From positions 22,005,237 through 22,069,236 of the forward strand of contig JARWKL010000009.1 of the NCBI GenBank assembly GCA_029961685.1: DNA of 64,000 nucleotides, given 5' to 3'. The translations under genes were made by a program, and so were the position numbers. Shown here piece after piece: positions 27,501 through 39,920 of this stretch (the stretch's first letter is position 1; each line of letters opens with the position of its first letter). The DNA is from Aristolochia californica. Taxonomy: Eukaryota > Streptophyta > Magnoliopsida > Piperales > Aristolochiaceae. The notes under the pieces are model-generated. The model worked only from the letters and a program-made list of their open reading frames with translations. It searched no databases and was not told the origin of the DNA.

Positions 27501-30500
27501 AAAAAATGGATATGCATTCTTAAAACATGTTAAAGATGCAAATGACCTATGGATCCAAACCTTTTAAAGTGAATAACAAACACTCATTAAATTTTCAATT
27601 GAACGTGCGGTGAGGTACTTTCTCGAGGAAAACAAGCGATTATTTTTTTCATTTACAAAAAGCTAACCTAACGAACATAGATGATTGTAAAATTATTTAT
27701 CTTGTGTAACTGGCTAAATGTTTGTAAGGAATAATTTATGGATTAGGAGTCAACACTCAGTTAAAAAATCCCCCGCCTCCCCCTTTTCCCAAAGATTGCA
27801 AAACTTAATATATAAAAACCAAAAAGAGTTTATAATATCTAAAAATTACAGAAACTTTTTTGAATTATCTCTCTCTCCATTTTAGATGTATACTTTTTTC
27901 TTAAATCAAAACTTGAGTTTTCACTTTTCACTTCATTTCGTGAACAAAAAAGAGATACAAGTCAAATAGATCACAACAAAATCAAAATTTTAGAGTCTAT
28001 GTATGGAAAAATTTTAAAGCAAAAACAAACGTAAGTGAAGAAAATTTATTCACACACCACAAATTAACACAAAAGTTTTGTTACCCTAGTTTGTGAAATT
28101 CCAGTATTTCAACCCCATTATCGTGAAATTTTATTAGAAAGAGATTTTTCTACACATGTTTTAAAAAATAGATATTCATGCTTGAAACATGTTGTAGATT
28201 CAAATGACCTATAGATCCAAACCTTTTAAAGAGAATAACAACGCTCATTCAATTCTCAAGTAAACGAGCGGTGGGATATTTACCCAAGTCAAACCAGCCA
28301 TTATTTTATCCATTTAAAATACCTGACCTAACGATCATATATGATTGTAAAGTGATTTATCATGCGTAACGGGTTATAGTTTTGTAATGAATGACTTATG
28401 GATTGGGAGTTAACACTCAGTTAAAAATCCTCCGCCTCCCCCTTTTCCTGACGATTGCAAAATCTAATATATAAAAACTAAAGAGTGTTTACAATTACAA
28501 AAAATTATAGACACTTAAAAAGATAAAAGGCAAATAGATAACAACGAAATGAAAATTTTAGAGTTTATGTATGGAAAAAATTTAAAGAAGTAACAAATGT
28601 AAGTAAAGAAAATTTATTCACACACCACAAATGAACACAAAAATTTTGTTATCCAAGTTTGAGAAATTCCACTAGTTAAACCCCATTATCGTGGAATTTT
28701 ATAAGAAAGAGATTTTTCTACACATATTTTAGAAAATGGATATACATGCTTGAAACATGTTAAAAATGCAAATGACCAATCGATCCAAACCATTTAAAGA
28801 AAATAAAAAACGCTCATTAAATTCTCAAGTGAACGTGCGGTGGAATATTTAACCGAGTCAAACAAGACATTATTTTCCTATTTACAAAAAGCAGACCTAA
28901 CAAACATAGATGATTGCAAAGTTATTTATCATGCGTAACGGGCTATATTTTTGTACGGAATGAATTATGGATTGGGAGTCAACACTCAGTTAAAAATCCC
29001 CTACCTCCCCCTTTTACTGATGATTGCAAACCCACTATATAAAAACTAAAAAGTATTTAAAATCCCTAAAATTTACTAACATTTTTTGGAATTATCTCTC
29101 TCTTCATTTGTGCATTCTGCATTTCCATTTTAGATGTATATTTTTTTCTCAAATCAAAACTTGAGTTTTCACTTTTCCCTACATCTCGTAAACAAAAGAG
29201 AGATAAAAGGCAAATAGATCACGACGAAATGAAAAATTTAGAGTTTGTGTATGAAAAAAATTTAAAGCAATCACAATTTTAAGTAAAGAAAATTTATTCA
29301 CACACCACAAATGAACACAAAAGTTTTGTTATCCAAGTTTGGGAAATTCCACTAGTTAAACCCCGACTGCTTGGAATTTTATAAGAAAGAGATTTTTCTA
29401 CGCATGTTTTAAAAAATTGATATGCATGCTTGAAAAATGTTAAAGATGAAAATGACCAATGGATCCAAACCTTTTAAAGAGAATAAAAAACACTCATTAA
29501 ATTCTAAAGTGAACATGCGGTGGGATATTTACCCGAGTCAAACAAGACATTATTTTGCCCATTTACAAAAACCAGACCTAACGATCATAGATGATTGTAA
29601 AGTTATTTATCATGCATAATGGGCTATATTTTTGTACGGAATGAATTATGGATTGGGAGTCAACACAATTAAAAATCCCCCGCCTCCCTCTTTTACCGAC
29701 AATTGAAAAACCTAATATAAAGAAACTAAAAAGTGTTTAAAATCCCTAAAATTTACTAAAATGTTTTGGAATTATCTCTTTCTTCATTTATGCATTCTGT
29801 ATTTCCATTTTAGATGTATACACTTTTTTTAAATCAAAACTTGAGTTTTCACTTTTCTCTTCATCTCGTAAACAAAAGAGAGATAAAAGACAAATAGATC
29901 ACAACGAAATGAAAATTTTAGAGTTTGTGAATGGAAAAAATTTAAAGCAATCACAAATGTAAGTAAAGAAAATTTATTCACACACCACAAATGAACACAA
30001 AAGTTTTGTTATCCAAGTTTGGGAAATTCCACTAGTTCAACCCCAATAGCTTGGAATTTTATAAGAAAGAGATTTTTCAACACATGTTTCAAAAAATGGA
30101 TATGCATGCTTGAATTATGTGAAAGATGAAATGACCTATGGATACAAACTTTTTAAAGAGAAAAACAAACGCTCATTAAATTCTCAAGTAAACGTGCGGT
30201 GGGATATTTTCCCAAGTCAAACAAGCCATTATTTTGCCCATTTACAAAAAGTTGACCTAACGATCATAGATGGTTGTAAAGTGATTAATCATGCGTAATG
30301 GGTAATATTTTTGTAAGGAATGACTTATGGATTGGGAGTCTACACTCAGTTAAAAATCCTCGGCCTCCCCCTTTTCCCGACGATCTCAAAACCTAATATA
30401 TACAAACTAAAAAGAATTTACACTCCCTAAAAATTACAGACACTTTTGGAATTATCTCTCGCTATATTTGTGCATTGTGCATTTCCATTTTAGATGTATA

Positions 30501-33500
30501 CTTTTTTCTTAAATCAAAACTTGAGTTTTCACTTTTCCCTTCATCTCGTAAACAAAAAAGATATAAAAGGCAAATAGATCATAACAAAATCAAAATTTTA
30601 GAGTTTATGTATGGAAAAAATTTAAATTAATAACTGATGTGAATAAAAAAATTTATTCACACACCACAAACGAACAAAAAAAAATTTTTTATCCAAGTTT
30701 GGGAAATTCCACTAGTTCAACCCCAATAGCTTGGAATTTTATACGAAATAGATTTGTCTACACAAGTTTTAAAAAATGGATATGCATGCTTGAAACATGT
30801 TAAATATGAAAAAGACCTATACATCCAAACTTTTTAAAGAGAATAACAAACGCTGGTTAAATTTTAAAGTGAACGTACGGTGGGATATTTACCCGTGTCG
30901 AACAAGCCATAATTTTTCCCATTTAAAAAAAGCTAACTTAACGATAATAGATGAATGTAAAGTGAGTTATCTTGCGTTATTTTTGTAGGGAATGACTTAT
31001 GGATTGGGAGTCAACACTCAGTTAAAAATCCCCCGCCTCCCCCTTTTGCAGACGATTGCAAAACCTAATATATAAAAACTAAAAAGAGTTTACAATCCCT
31101 AAAACTTACAAACACTTTTATGAATTATATCTCTCTACATTTGTGCATTGTGAATTTTTATTTAAGATGCATACTTTTTTCTTAAATCAAAACTTGAGTT
31201 TTCACTTTTCCCTTCATCTTGTAAAGAAAAAAGAGATAAAAGGCAAATAGATCACAACGAAATAAAAATTTTAGAGTTTATGTAGGGATAAACTTTAAAG
31301 CAATAACAAATGTAAGTAATGAAAATTTATTCACACACCACAAATGAACACAAAAGTTTTGTAATCGAAGTTTGGGAAATTCCATTTGTTCAACCCCAAT
31401 AGCTTGAAATTTTATAAGAAAGAGATTTTTCTACACATGTTTTAAAAAATGGATATGCATGCTCGAAACATGTTAAAGATGCAAATGACCTATGGATCCA
31501 AACATTTTAAAGAGAATAACAAACGCTCATTAAATTCTCAAGTGAATGTGCGATGGAATATTTACCCGAGTCAAACAAGCCTTTATTTTGCCCATTTACA
31601 AAAAACTGACCTAACCATCATAGATGATTGTAAAGTGATTTATTAGGCGTAACATGCTATATTTTTGTAAGAAATTACTTATGGATTAGGAGTCAACACT
31701 CAGTTAAAAAACCTCAGCCTCCCCCTTTTCCCGACGATTGCAAAACCAAATATATAAAAACAAAAAAAAGTTTACAATCCCTAAAAATTACAGACACTTT
31801 TATGAATTATCTCTCTCTACATTTGCGCATTGTGCAATTCCATTTTAGATATATACTTTTTTCTTAAATCAAAACTTGAGTTTTCACTTTTCCCTTCATC
31901 TCGTAAACAAAAAAGAGATAAAAGGCAAATAGATCATAACGAAATGAAAATTTTAGAGTTTATATATGGAAAACATTTAAAGCAATAACAATTGTAATTT
32001 AAGAAAATTTATTCACGCACCACAAATGAACACAAAAGTTTTGTTTTCCAAGTTTGGGACATTCTACTAGTTCAACCCCAATAGCTTGAAATTTTATTAG
32101 AAAGAGATTTTTCTACAAATATTTTAAAAAATGGATATGCATGCGTAAAACATGTTCAAGATGCAAAAGACCTATGGATCATAACCTTTTAAAGAGAATA
32201 AAAAACGCTCATTAAATTCTCAAGTGAATGTGCAGTGGGATATTTACCTGATTCAAACAAGCCATTATTTTGCCAATTTACAAAAAGTTGACCTAACGAT
32301 CGTAGATGACTGTAAAGTGATTTATAATGCGTAATGGGCTATATTTTTTATGGAATGACTTATGGATTGGGAGTCAACACTCAGTTAAAAATCCCCCACC
32401 TCCTCTTTTTCCCGACATTTGCAAAACCAAATATATAAAAATAAAAAGAGTTTACAATCCCTAAAAATTACTGACACTTTTTGGAATTATCTCTCTCTAC
32501 ATTTGTGCATTGTACATTTCTGTTTTAGATGTATACTATTTTCTAAAATCAAAACTTTAGTTTTCACTTTTCCCTTCATCTCGAAAACAAAAAACAGATT
32601 AATGGCAAATAGATCACAACAAAATAATAAATTTAGAGTTGATGTATGGAAAAAATTTAAAGCAATAACAAATATAACGAAAGAAAATTTATTCACACAC
32701 CACAAATGAACACAAAAGTTTTGTTATCCAAGTTTGGGAAATTCCACTAGTCCAATAGCTTGGAATTTTGTAAGAAAGAGATTTTTCTACACATATTTTA
32801 AAAAATGGATATGCATACTTGAAGCATGTTAAAAATGCAAATGACCTCTGGATCCAAACCTTTTAAAGAAAATAACAAACGCTCATTAAATTCTCAAGTG
32901 AACGTGCGGTGGGACATTTACCTGAGTCAAAAAAGCCATTATTTTTCCCATTTACAAAAAGCAGAGCTAACGATCATGGATGATTGTAAAGTGATTTATC
33001 TTGAGTAACCAGCAATATTATTTTTAAGGAATGACTTATGGATTGGGAGTCAACACTCAGTTAAAAATTCCCCGCCTCCCCCTTTTCCCGGCTATTGCGA
33101 AACATAATATATAAAAACTAAAAAAAGTTTACAAACCCTAAAATAACAAACACTTTTTGGAATTATCTCTCTCTACATCTCTACATTGTGCATTTCCATT
33201 TTAGATGTATACTTTTTGCTTAAATCTAAAATTGAGTTTTCATTTTTTTTTCAACTCAGAAACATAAAAGAGATAAAAGGCAAATAGATCACAACGAAAT
33301 TAAAATTTTAGAGTTTATGTATGGAAAAAATTTAAAGAAATAAAAAATGTACATAAATAAAATTTATTCACACACCACAAATGAACACAAAAGTTTTGTT
33401 AGCCATGTTTGGGAAATTCCACTAGTTCAACCCCAATAGCTTGGAATTTTATAAGAAAGAGATTTTTCTACACATGTTTTAAAAAATGGATATGCATGTT

Positions 33501-33745
33501 TGAAACATTTTAAAGATGCAAAAGACCTATGGATCCAAAACTTTTGAAGAGAATAACAAACGCCCATTAAATACTCAAGTGAACATGCGGTGAATATTTA
33601 CCCAAGTCAAACATGCCATTATTCGCCCATTTACAAAAAGCTGACCTAACGATCATAGATGATTGTAAAGTGATTTATCATATTTAATGGGCTATATTTT
33701 TGTAAGGAATGACTTATGGATTAGGAGTCAACACTCAGTTATAAA
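21584..33745 (+). repeat. Tandem satellite array, ~680-bp monomer, right block
   Basis: Same satellite and orientation as the block at 1-19338, resuming directly after the chromovirus LTR. Anchors lie near 21584, 22261, 22947, 23643, 24322, 25002, 25681, 26311, 26847, 27524, 28187, 28756, 29437, 30116, 30797, 31470, 32149, 32826 and 33506 (19 monomers). Shortened monomers start near 25681 (630 bp), 26311 (536 bp) and 28187 (569 bp). The block ends in mid-monomer at about 33745, after 'gagtcaacactcagtt', where it passes into a TTTC-rich minisatellite. A 60-codon open frame recurs at the same place in many monomers, as in the left block. Confidence 0.95.
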
Positions 33746-33756
33746 TTTTACTTTCT

Positions 33757-34740
33757 ATATTTGATTTTTCTTTATATATTTCATTTTACTCTCTAATTTT
33801 CATCTTTCTTTCTATATTTCATATTTGTTTTCTATATTTCTTCTTTTCTTATATATTTCATTTTAAATTCTATGTTACATCTTACTTTCTATATTTCATT
33901 TTTCTTTCTATATTTTATTTTACTTTCTTTATTTCGTCTTTCTTTATATATTTCGACTTTCTATCTATTTTTCATCTTTTTTTCTAAATTTCAACTTTCC
34001 TTCTATTTTTCATTTTACTCTCAATATTTCATCTTTCTTTATATTTTTAATTTTCCTTTAAGTATTTCATCTTTCTTTCTATATTTCATTTTACTTTCTA
34101 TTGTTCATCTTTCTTTCTATATTTCTTTTTACTTTCTTTATTTCATTTTGCTTTCTATATATAGTCTTTCTTTCTATATTTTATTTATTTTTTATAGTTC
34201 ACCTTTCTTTCTATTTTTAATTTTACTTTCTATATTTCATCTTTCTTTCTATATTTCATTTTACTTTCTATATTTCTTCTTTCTTTCTATATTTCATTTA
34301 ATTTTCTATATTTCATCTTTCTTTCTATATTTCATTTTTCTTTCAATATTTCATCTTTCTTTCTATATTTCATTTTTCTTTCAATATTTCATCTTTCTTT
34401 CTATATTTCATTTTTCTTTCTATATTTCATCATTCGTTCCATATTTCATTTTTCTTTCTACATTTCATTTTACTTTCTATATTTCATCTCTCTTTCTTTA
34501 TTTCATTTTACTTTCTATATTTTAATTTTCTTTCAATATTTCATTTTACTTTCTACATTTCACCTTTCTTTCTATATTTCATTTTACTTTCTATATTTCA
34601 TATTTCTTTACTCATTTTATTTTACTTTCTATATTTCATCTTTGTTTCTATATTTAATTTTACTTTCTATATTTCTTTTTTTATCTATATTTCATTTTAC
34701 TTTCTATATTCCATCTTTGTTTATATATTTCATTTTTCTT
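33757..34740 (+). repeat. Minisatellite, ~19-bp TTTCTATATTTCAT unit
   Basis: Dozens of irregular copies of a unit such as 'tttctatatttcatctttc', alternating with 'tttctatatttcatttta'. Long frames here (such as 33872-34525) are low-complexity Phe/Ser/Leu/Ile products of the repeat and not genes. Confidence 0.9.
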
Positions 34741-35033
34741 AATAGAAAGAAAGACGAAATATAGAAATAAAGGTAAAATATAGAAAAACATCGAGATATA
34801 GAAAGAAAGACGAAATATTCAAAGAAAGACAAAATATACAACAAAAGGAAAATATAGAAAGAAAGACAAAATACAGAAAGTAAGATGAAATATAGAAAGA
34901 AAAGGAGAAATACAGAAAGGAAAGCTGAATTATAGAAAGAAAGACGATCTATAGAAAGAAAGTAAATATAGAAATAAAGGCAAAAAACATAATGAAAAGG
35001 CAAAATATAGAACGAAAGATGAAATATGGAAAT
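34741..35033 (-). repeat. Same minisatellite in inverted orientation
   Basis: From 34741 the + strand changes abruptly from pyrimidine-rich to 'atagaaagaaagacgaaata' type, the complement of the unit at 33757-34740, for about 290 bp. The switch at 34740 is a head-to-head junction. Confidence 0.85.
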
Positions 35034-35325
35034 CTTTCCTTCTTCTTCTATTTTTTTCTCCTTTCTTTATATATTTTGTCTTTCTTTCTTTCTTCTTTCT
35101 TTATTTTTTTCTATGTTTCTTTGTCTTATCTTCTATCTTTTTTTCTTTTTTTCTGTCTTTCTTTCTTTGTTTCTTCTTTATTTCTTTCTTCTTTCTTTCA
35201 TAATTCTTCCTTCATGTTTCTTACTTTATATCTTTCTTAATTTTTCGTTCTTTCTTCATCTTTCTTTATATTTCTTTCTTTCTTTCTTGTTTCTTTCTCT
35301 CTTGATTCTTTCTTTATATTGTGAA
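35034..35325 (+). repeat. CTTT-rich simple repeat
   Basis: After 35033 the + strand returns to pyrimidine-rich (CTTT, CTTCTTT) sequence up to the edge of the viral segment near 35345. Frames within are low-complexity artefacts. Confidence 0.85.
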
Positions 35326-35515
35326 GAAGGAAGATTGACAGAAGGCAAGTAAAAGGTGAAACAGGCAGAGAATAACTTTAAATTTATTCACAATATTATT
35401 CACAATATCATAAAAGTACTTACAATAAACGCCAAATAAGAAAAGCACACGAGTAGGCAACCTTGAAGACAAAGGGGAAGGTTTTTTCCAGTGATGCCTT
35501 GTCTAAAGAAACTAA

Positions 35516-35527
35516 CTCCTTATATAG
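35516..35527 (-). promoter_or_regulatory. TATA box of viral transcript, copy A end
   Basis: The minus strand reads CTATATAAGGAG shortly after ORF3. The same word stands at the same place in copy B (42431-42442), and a mutated version (TATGTAAGG) lies near 52161. Position after the last ORF and before the leader fits the pregenomic RNA promoter. Confidence 0.6.
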
Positions 35528-35590
35528 ACGGAGTGAATTAATGTGGATTTGAACATATTTGAAATCCACCACTAAAACAAAAAGTAACCT

Positions 35591-35938
35591 CTATGATTGA
35601 GGTGGTGAGTCAATATCTCTATAATTGAGATGCTTGGATGAGTCATCATCTTTATCTTTATCATTCTTTTGATCTCCCTGATTGAGATTGGAAAGAGACA
35701 TTTGATGGGCTTGGTCCCAAAGCATCTTTTGCTGACGAAGAGCCTTTACTCTTATCCGATGCAGGCGGCTACTGGCGGCATCCCATGAGTGAGACTTTAT
35801 GGAAAATGGCCAACCAAATATACTATAGGAGCCTTGATTGATGTGACAAATAGGCCAGTTGTGGGCCGGAGGATAAGATTTCCTCTATAGCTTTTGGACG
35901 GACTTGGCCGACGAATCTGGAACAGATTTATCTGTCAT
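35591..35938 (-). pseudogene. Viral ORF3, copy A, with one stop
   Basis: A 115-codon frame starting at an ATG 17 nt after the ORF2 stop, with an early TAG at codon 18. The product aligns with the uninterrupted 120-residue frame of copy B (42465-42827) through a core reading YPPxHxWPICHINxGxYS then FG and PFSIKSH, followed by a basic helix-like part rich in R, K, Q and L (RLxxIRxxALxxxKxLWxQAHQ). I recognise no known family. Because two diverged copies keep the same frame and motif, I take it as a real viral gene, now broken. Function unknown; it may be a separate protein or a later part of the ORF2 region. Confidence 0.6.
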
Positions 35939-35955
35939 AGTCATATCCTGCAAAA

Positions 35956-37257
35956 TTATTTCTTTTTAGATGTTGCCTTGAATGCTTGCAACATAAGATT
36001 AATATATTCTTCCGGATCCTCATCAGGTGGCTGACTATCCGGTAAAGAGTCTTGAGCATTATCATCTTGCTCAGTGCTATTGTAATCAATATCTTCATCA
36101 TCTTCAGCAATAGAAGGTTCAGATACGGACATGTTGTCGTCTGCTGGATGGTGAGAAGAAGTGCCTTCATTGCACTGAGTGACCATAGAATCCTTCATTG
36201 ATTCTAATAATTTTTGCATAATATCCTTTTCCGAGATATTCGGAATCAAACTCTTCAATTGAGTTTTAAAACTTGCAAATAAATTTTCAGAGTCATAATG
36301 GACTTCTGGGATGCGATGCAATCCAAGATTGTTTTAATTCTGTATGATAGCAGACTTAATTTCTGCAACTTTGGTATCAATATTGGGAAAATTTTTCCAC
36401 CATCGAACATGAAAAGTTCGTAATAATACTGGTAGGCTTTTATCATTAAAGCCTGTAGTACAATCCCATCTCCAAATCCATGGTAAAGAAAATACCATAA
36501 AGAAGATAAGACTGTCCCAATTCTTTCGTGGTTTTTCATAACCCAGAGCTTTAAGCTCAGGACTGGATTGAGTCCATTTACTAAAACAAGCCTTAATGGG
36601 CTCAGGTAATATTGAAATGGGTGGCCCAAATTTGATCCACCATGCAAATACCCAACTAGGTAGAGGTAATGACCTCTGAAAAACATTCTTTTCCCATTGG
36701 AAAAACCATGAATGCCTATGGGAAGGATTTTGGTAATAAAAGGTATTATACCAAGAATCCATATAATCCCAATAATTAAATTCCTTATCATTAGGAAGAT
36801 TAGCTGCTTTAGCCAAATCAAATTTTCCCCAAGTTGAGGGATGCATGAATCTTTGTATTGTACATTTACTGTACGCTCTTGGGCTATCCCATTTAGCCAC
36901 ATTTGTCAGTGTATGATGCACTGATATAGAATTTAGATGAACCAAAATAGATTCAAAGGAATACCATCGTTTTCCTGCACGGATGGGACAGTAGGCTTCT
37001 CCAAGCCATTTCTGTAACATCTCCCAGGAATCCAATGTACCCTCAAGATCCTCTTTATTGAGGAGTAGAATGATCTCCGTATCCGGAAGAGTAATATACT
37101 CTGGTTCTACTTCAAGTGTCTCTATATATGACACTGGGGCTTTGCCCTTCTTGTCTGAGGAATTTCCTCTTTCTGGATTCTTTCAGCCTCGGCCTCTTGA
37201 TTGTTGATTTCCAAGTCCTCTCATTGGGAGTGGATTTCCCCTTGTGGGGTTATACAT
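35956..37257 (-). pseudogene. Viral ORF2, copy A, two in-frame stops
   Basis: About 433 codons in one frame, interrupted by TGA near 37187 and TAA at 36334. The start ATG at 37257 overlaps the stop of RT-RNase H by 8 nt, an arrangement also seen in copy B. The N-terminus is basic and Gly-rich (RGNPLP), the middle is rich in Trp (FNYWDYMDSW, WIWRWDC, FHVRWWKNFPNID), and the C-terminal 100 residues are acidic and Ser-rich, ending in Lys. No enzyme motif is visible. A second ORF of unknown role downstream of the polyprotein is a feature described for florendoviruses. Expression was probably by reinitiation or another translational device given the overlap. Confidence 0.7.
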
Positions 37258-38310
37258 GATTTTGACCCTGGAGAAATTCACGGGTTAGAAAATCAGGTAA
37301 GGAGTTCAATTCTCCTTTGATATGTTCTATATCAAAATCAAAGGCGCTTAATTCCGCCTGCCATCTGGCAAAGATTTGTTTGGAAGTAAGATTCTTCACA
37401 TCCTTCTTAAGAATCGATTTGGCTGTTGAACAATCAACTCTTAAAAGGAATTTTTGATTTAATAAATCATCCTGAAATTTATGAATGTACTTAATTATTG
37501 CCAATAGTTTTTGTTTAACAGTGGAATAATTAAGCTGTGCATCATGCCAATTTCCAGAGGTAAATCGAACAAGTTCTTCTTTACCAGAGGGATTTCTTTG
37601 TTTTAAGATACCACCATAGCCTATATGGGAAGCATCAGTCTCTACTACCTTCGGATAAGAAGGATTAGTGAGGTTAAGACAAGGAAGTTGTTTAACCTTA
37701 CTCTTGATTAGTTGGACTGCCTGGGTATGGTTGGTAGTCCAAGGCTCAGGATTCTTTCTGAGTCTTTTGTGCAATATTGCAGAATCTTGTGCAAGATGAG
37801 GATAATAATCTGCAATATAATTGAGACTTCCTAGAAATCTCTGAAGTTGAGTTTTCTCCAGTAATTCATCCGGGAACTTAGAGGCAAACTCAATGCTTCT
37901 ATCAATGGGAACTATTTTTCCCTTGTGAATATTGTGACCTAAAAATCTAACAGAGGTCTGAAACAATTTCATTTTCGGTGCCGATATCACCAACCCATGT
38001 TTTCTAATAACTGATGTGAAAACATGTAAATGCTTAAAATGAGCATCAATAGATTCTGAATAGACAATTATATCATCAATATAAACAATGGTAAATTCAG
38101 AATAAGGAGCAAATATATCATTCATGATATTTTGAAATTCAGATGGAGCATTTTTCAAACCGAAAGGCATAACATTCCATTCAAAGTGACCAAACGGGAC
38201 AGTGAATGCAGTTTTATATTTATCCTTTTCATTAATTTGAATTTGCCAATATCCAGATTTCAAATCAAATTTGGAAAAAATTTTAGCAGAAAACAATCTG
38301 TCTAATAAAT
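37250..38310 (-). pseudogene. Pararetrovirus reverse transcriptase-RNase H, copy A, 5'-truncated
   Basis: Long open frame (348 residues from the first ATG) for the polymerase that copies pregenomic RNA into DNA. RT: FDLKSGYW with the first catalytic Asp near residue 11, VMPFGLKNAP at 42-51 and YIDD at 72-75. RNase H: VETDAS near 219-223, RVDCS at 286-290 and LPDFL at 333-337. The site before LLAI that is normally a catalytic Glu reads Lys (263), while copy B has Glu, so RNase H is probably dead. The RT N-terminus (fingers) is lost: viral sequence stops at about 38310, where CTTT repeat starts. The stop overlaps the ORF2 start. Confidence 0.9.
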
Positions 38311-39776
38311 CTTTCTTTCTTCCTCTCTTCTTCTTTCTAACTTGTTTATTTTCATTTTTCTTCCTAATATGTTTTTCTTTTTCTTTTTTTATTTCTTTCT
38401 TATTCTTTCTATCTGTCTTTTTCTCTTTCTATATTTTGTCTTTCTTTTGTTTTTTTCTCACTTTCTTATTTTTCTTTCTTTCTTTCTTTCTTTCTTTTTG
38501 TTTCTTTCTTCTTTATTTCTTAGTTTCTTTCATGTTTATATCTTTCCTTCTTTTTTCTTTCTTTGTTGTTTTTTCTTTCTAGTCTCTTTCTATCTTTCCT
38601 TCTTGTTTCTTTCTTTCTAGTTTCTTTCTATCTTGTTTCTTTTTTTGTTTCTTTCTTATTCTTTCTATCTATCTTTCTTTCTTCTTTCAATCCTTCTACT
38701 CTCTTTTTATCTTTCATTCTTGTTTCTATCTTTCTTTCTTGATTCTGTCTTTTTCCATCTTTCATTTTTTCTTTTTTCTTTTTTTCATTCTTTTTTTCTT
38801 TCGTTTTGTCTTCTTTCTTTATTTCTTCCTCTCTTCTTCTCTTTCTTGTTTATTTTCATCTTTCTTTCTATCTTGTTTCTTGCTTTTTTGTTTTTTTGTT
38901 TTTTTCCCATTCTTTTTTTCTATCTTTCTTTATTTCTCTCTATTTTTTCTCTTTCTTTTTTTTTCTTATTTTTCTTTTTTCTTTAATCCTTATTTCTTTC
39001 TTTAATTCTTTAACCTTTGTTATTTCCTTCTTCTTCTTCTTCTTCTTCTTCTTCTTCTTTCTTTCTTTCTTTCTTTCTTTCTCTCTTCTTCTTTCTTACT
39101 TGTTTATTTTCATTTTTCTTCCTAATATGTTTTTCTTTTTCTTTTTTTTATTTCTTTCTTATTCTTTCTATCTGTCTTTCTCTCTTTCTATATTTTATCT
39201 TTCTTTTGTTTTTTTCTCAGTTTCTTATTTTTCTTTCTTTCTTTCTTTCTTTTTGTTTCTTTCTTCTTTCTTTCTTAGTTTCTTTCATGTTTATATCTTT
39301 CCTTCTTTTTTCTTTCTTTGTTGTTTTTTCTTTCTAGTCTCTTTCTATCTTTCCTTCTTGTTTCTTTCTTTCTAGTTTCTTTCTGTCTTGTTTCTTTTTT
39401 TGTTTCTTTCTTAGTCTTTCTATCTATCTTTCTTTGTTCTTTCAATCCTTCTACTCTCTTTTTTCTTTCATTCTTGTTTCTATCTTTCTTTCTTGATTTT
39501 GTCTTTTTCCATCTTTCTTTTTTTTCTTTTTTCTTTCTTTCATTCTTTTTTTCTTTCGTTTTGTCTTCTTTCTTTCTTTCTTCCTCTCTTCTTCTCTTTC
39601 TTGTTTATTTTCATCTTTCTTTCTATCTTGTTTCTTGCTTTTTTTTCTTTTTTTTCTCATTCTTTTTTTCTATCTTTCTTTATTTCTCTCTATCTTTTAT
39701 CTTTCTTTTTTTATTTCTTATTTTTCTTTTTTCTTTAATCCTTATTTCTTTCTTTAATTTTTTAACCTTTGTTATT
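38311..39776 (+). repeat. CTTT/CTTTTT microsatellite, internally duplicated (~758-bp offset)
   Basis: Pyrimidine-rich tract lying between viral RT and protease. 'cttgtttattttcatttttc' occurs at 38341 and again at 39099, and the following ~650 bp match closely in order (including 'cttcctaatatg', 'tcatgtttatatctttcc', 'ctttaatccttatttc'), so this is a tandem segmental duplication of a complex simple-repeat stretch. All frames within it on either strand are low-complexity artefacts. Confidence 0.9.
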
Positions 39777-39837
39777 TCCTTCTTCTTCCTCTTCTTCTTC
39801 TACTACTACTACAGCAACTACTAGAACTACTACTACA

Positions 39838-39919
<82 letters not shown>

Positions 39920-39920
39920 T
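39777..39920 (+). repeat. (CTT)n passing into (ACT)n trinucleotide tract
   Basis: 'cttcttcctcttcttcttct' then ACT triplets, with interruptions 'acagcaact' and 'agaact' early on and a pure ACT run to about 39916. One frame reads as poly-Thr, which is only the repeat. Confidence 0.92.

Noticed and set aside
1..33745. Regular repeats as a CRISPR array
   Set aside because: Monomers are ~680 bp head-to-tail with no short repeat/spacer structure, in plant-type DNA.
33872..34525. 217-codon frame rich in Phe, Ser, Leu and Ile
   Set aside because: It is a translation of the TTTCTATATTTCAT minisatellite, with no conserved start or domain.
36255..36902. 215-codon minus-strand frame overlapping ORF2
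   Set aside because: Shadow of ORF2 in another phase; copy B has no equivalent long frame and no motif is seen.
38271..39824. Several overlapping frames of 80-190 codons in CTTT repeats, and a Lys/Arg/Glu frame on the other strand
   Set aside because: Low-complexity products of a microsatellite in all phases; they look like membrane proteins only because TTT/CTT encode Phe and Leu.
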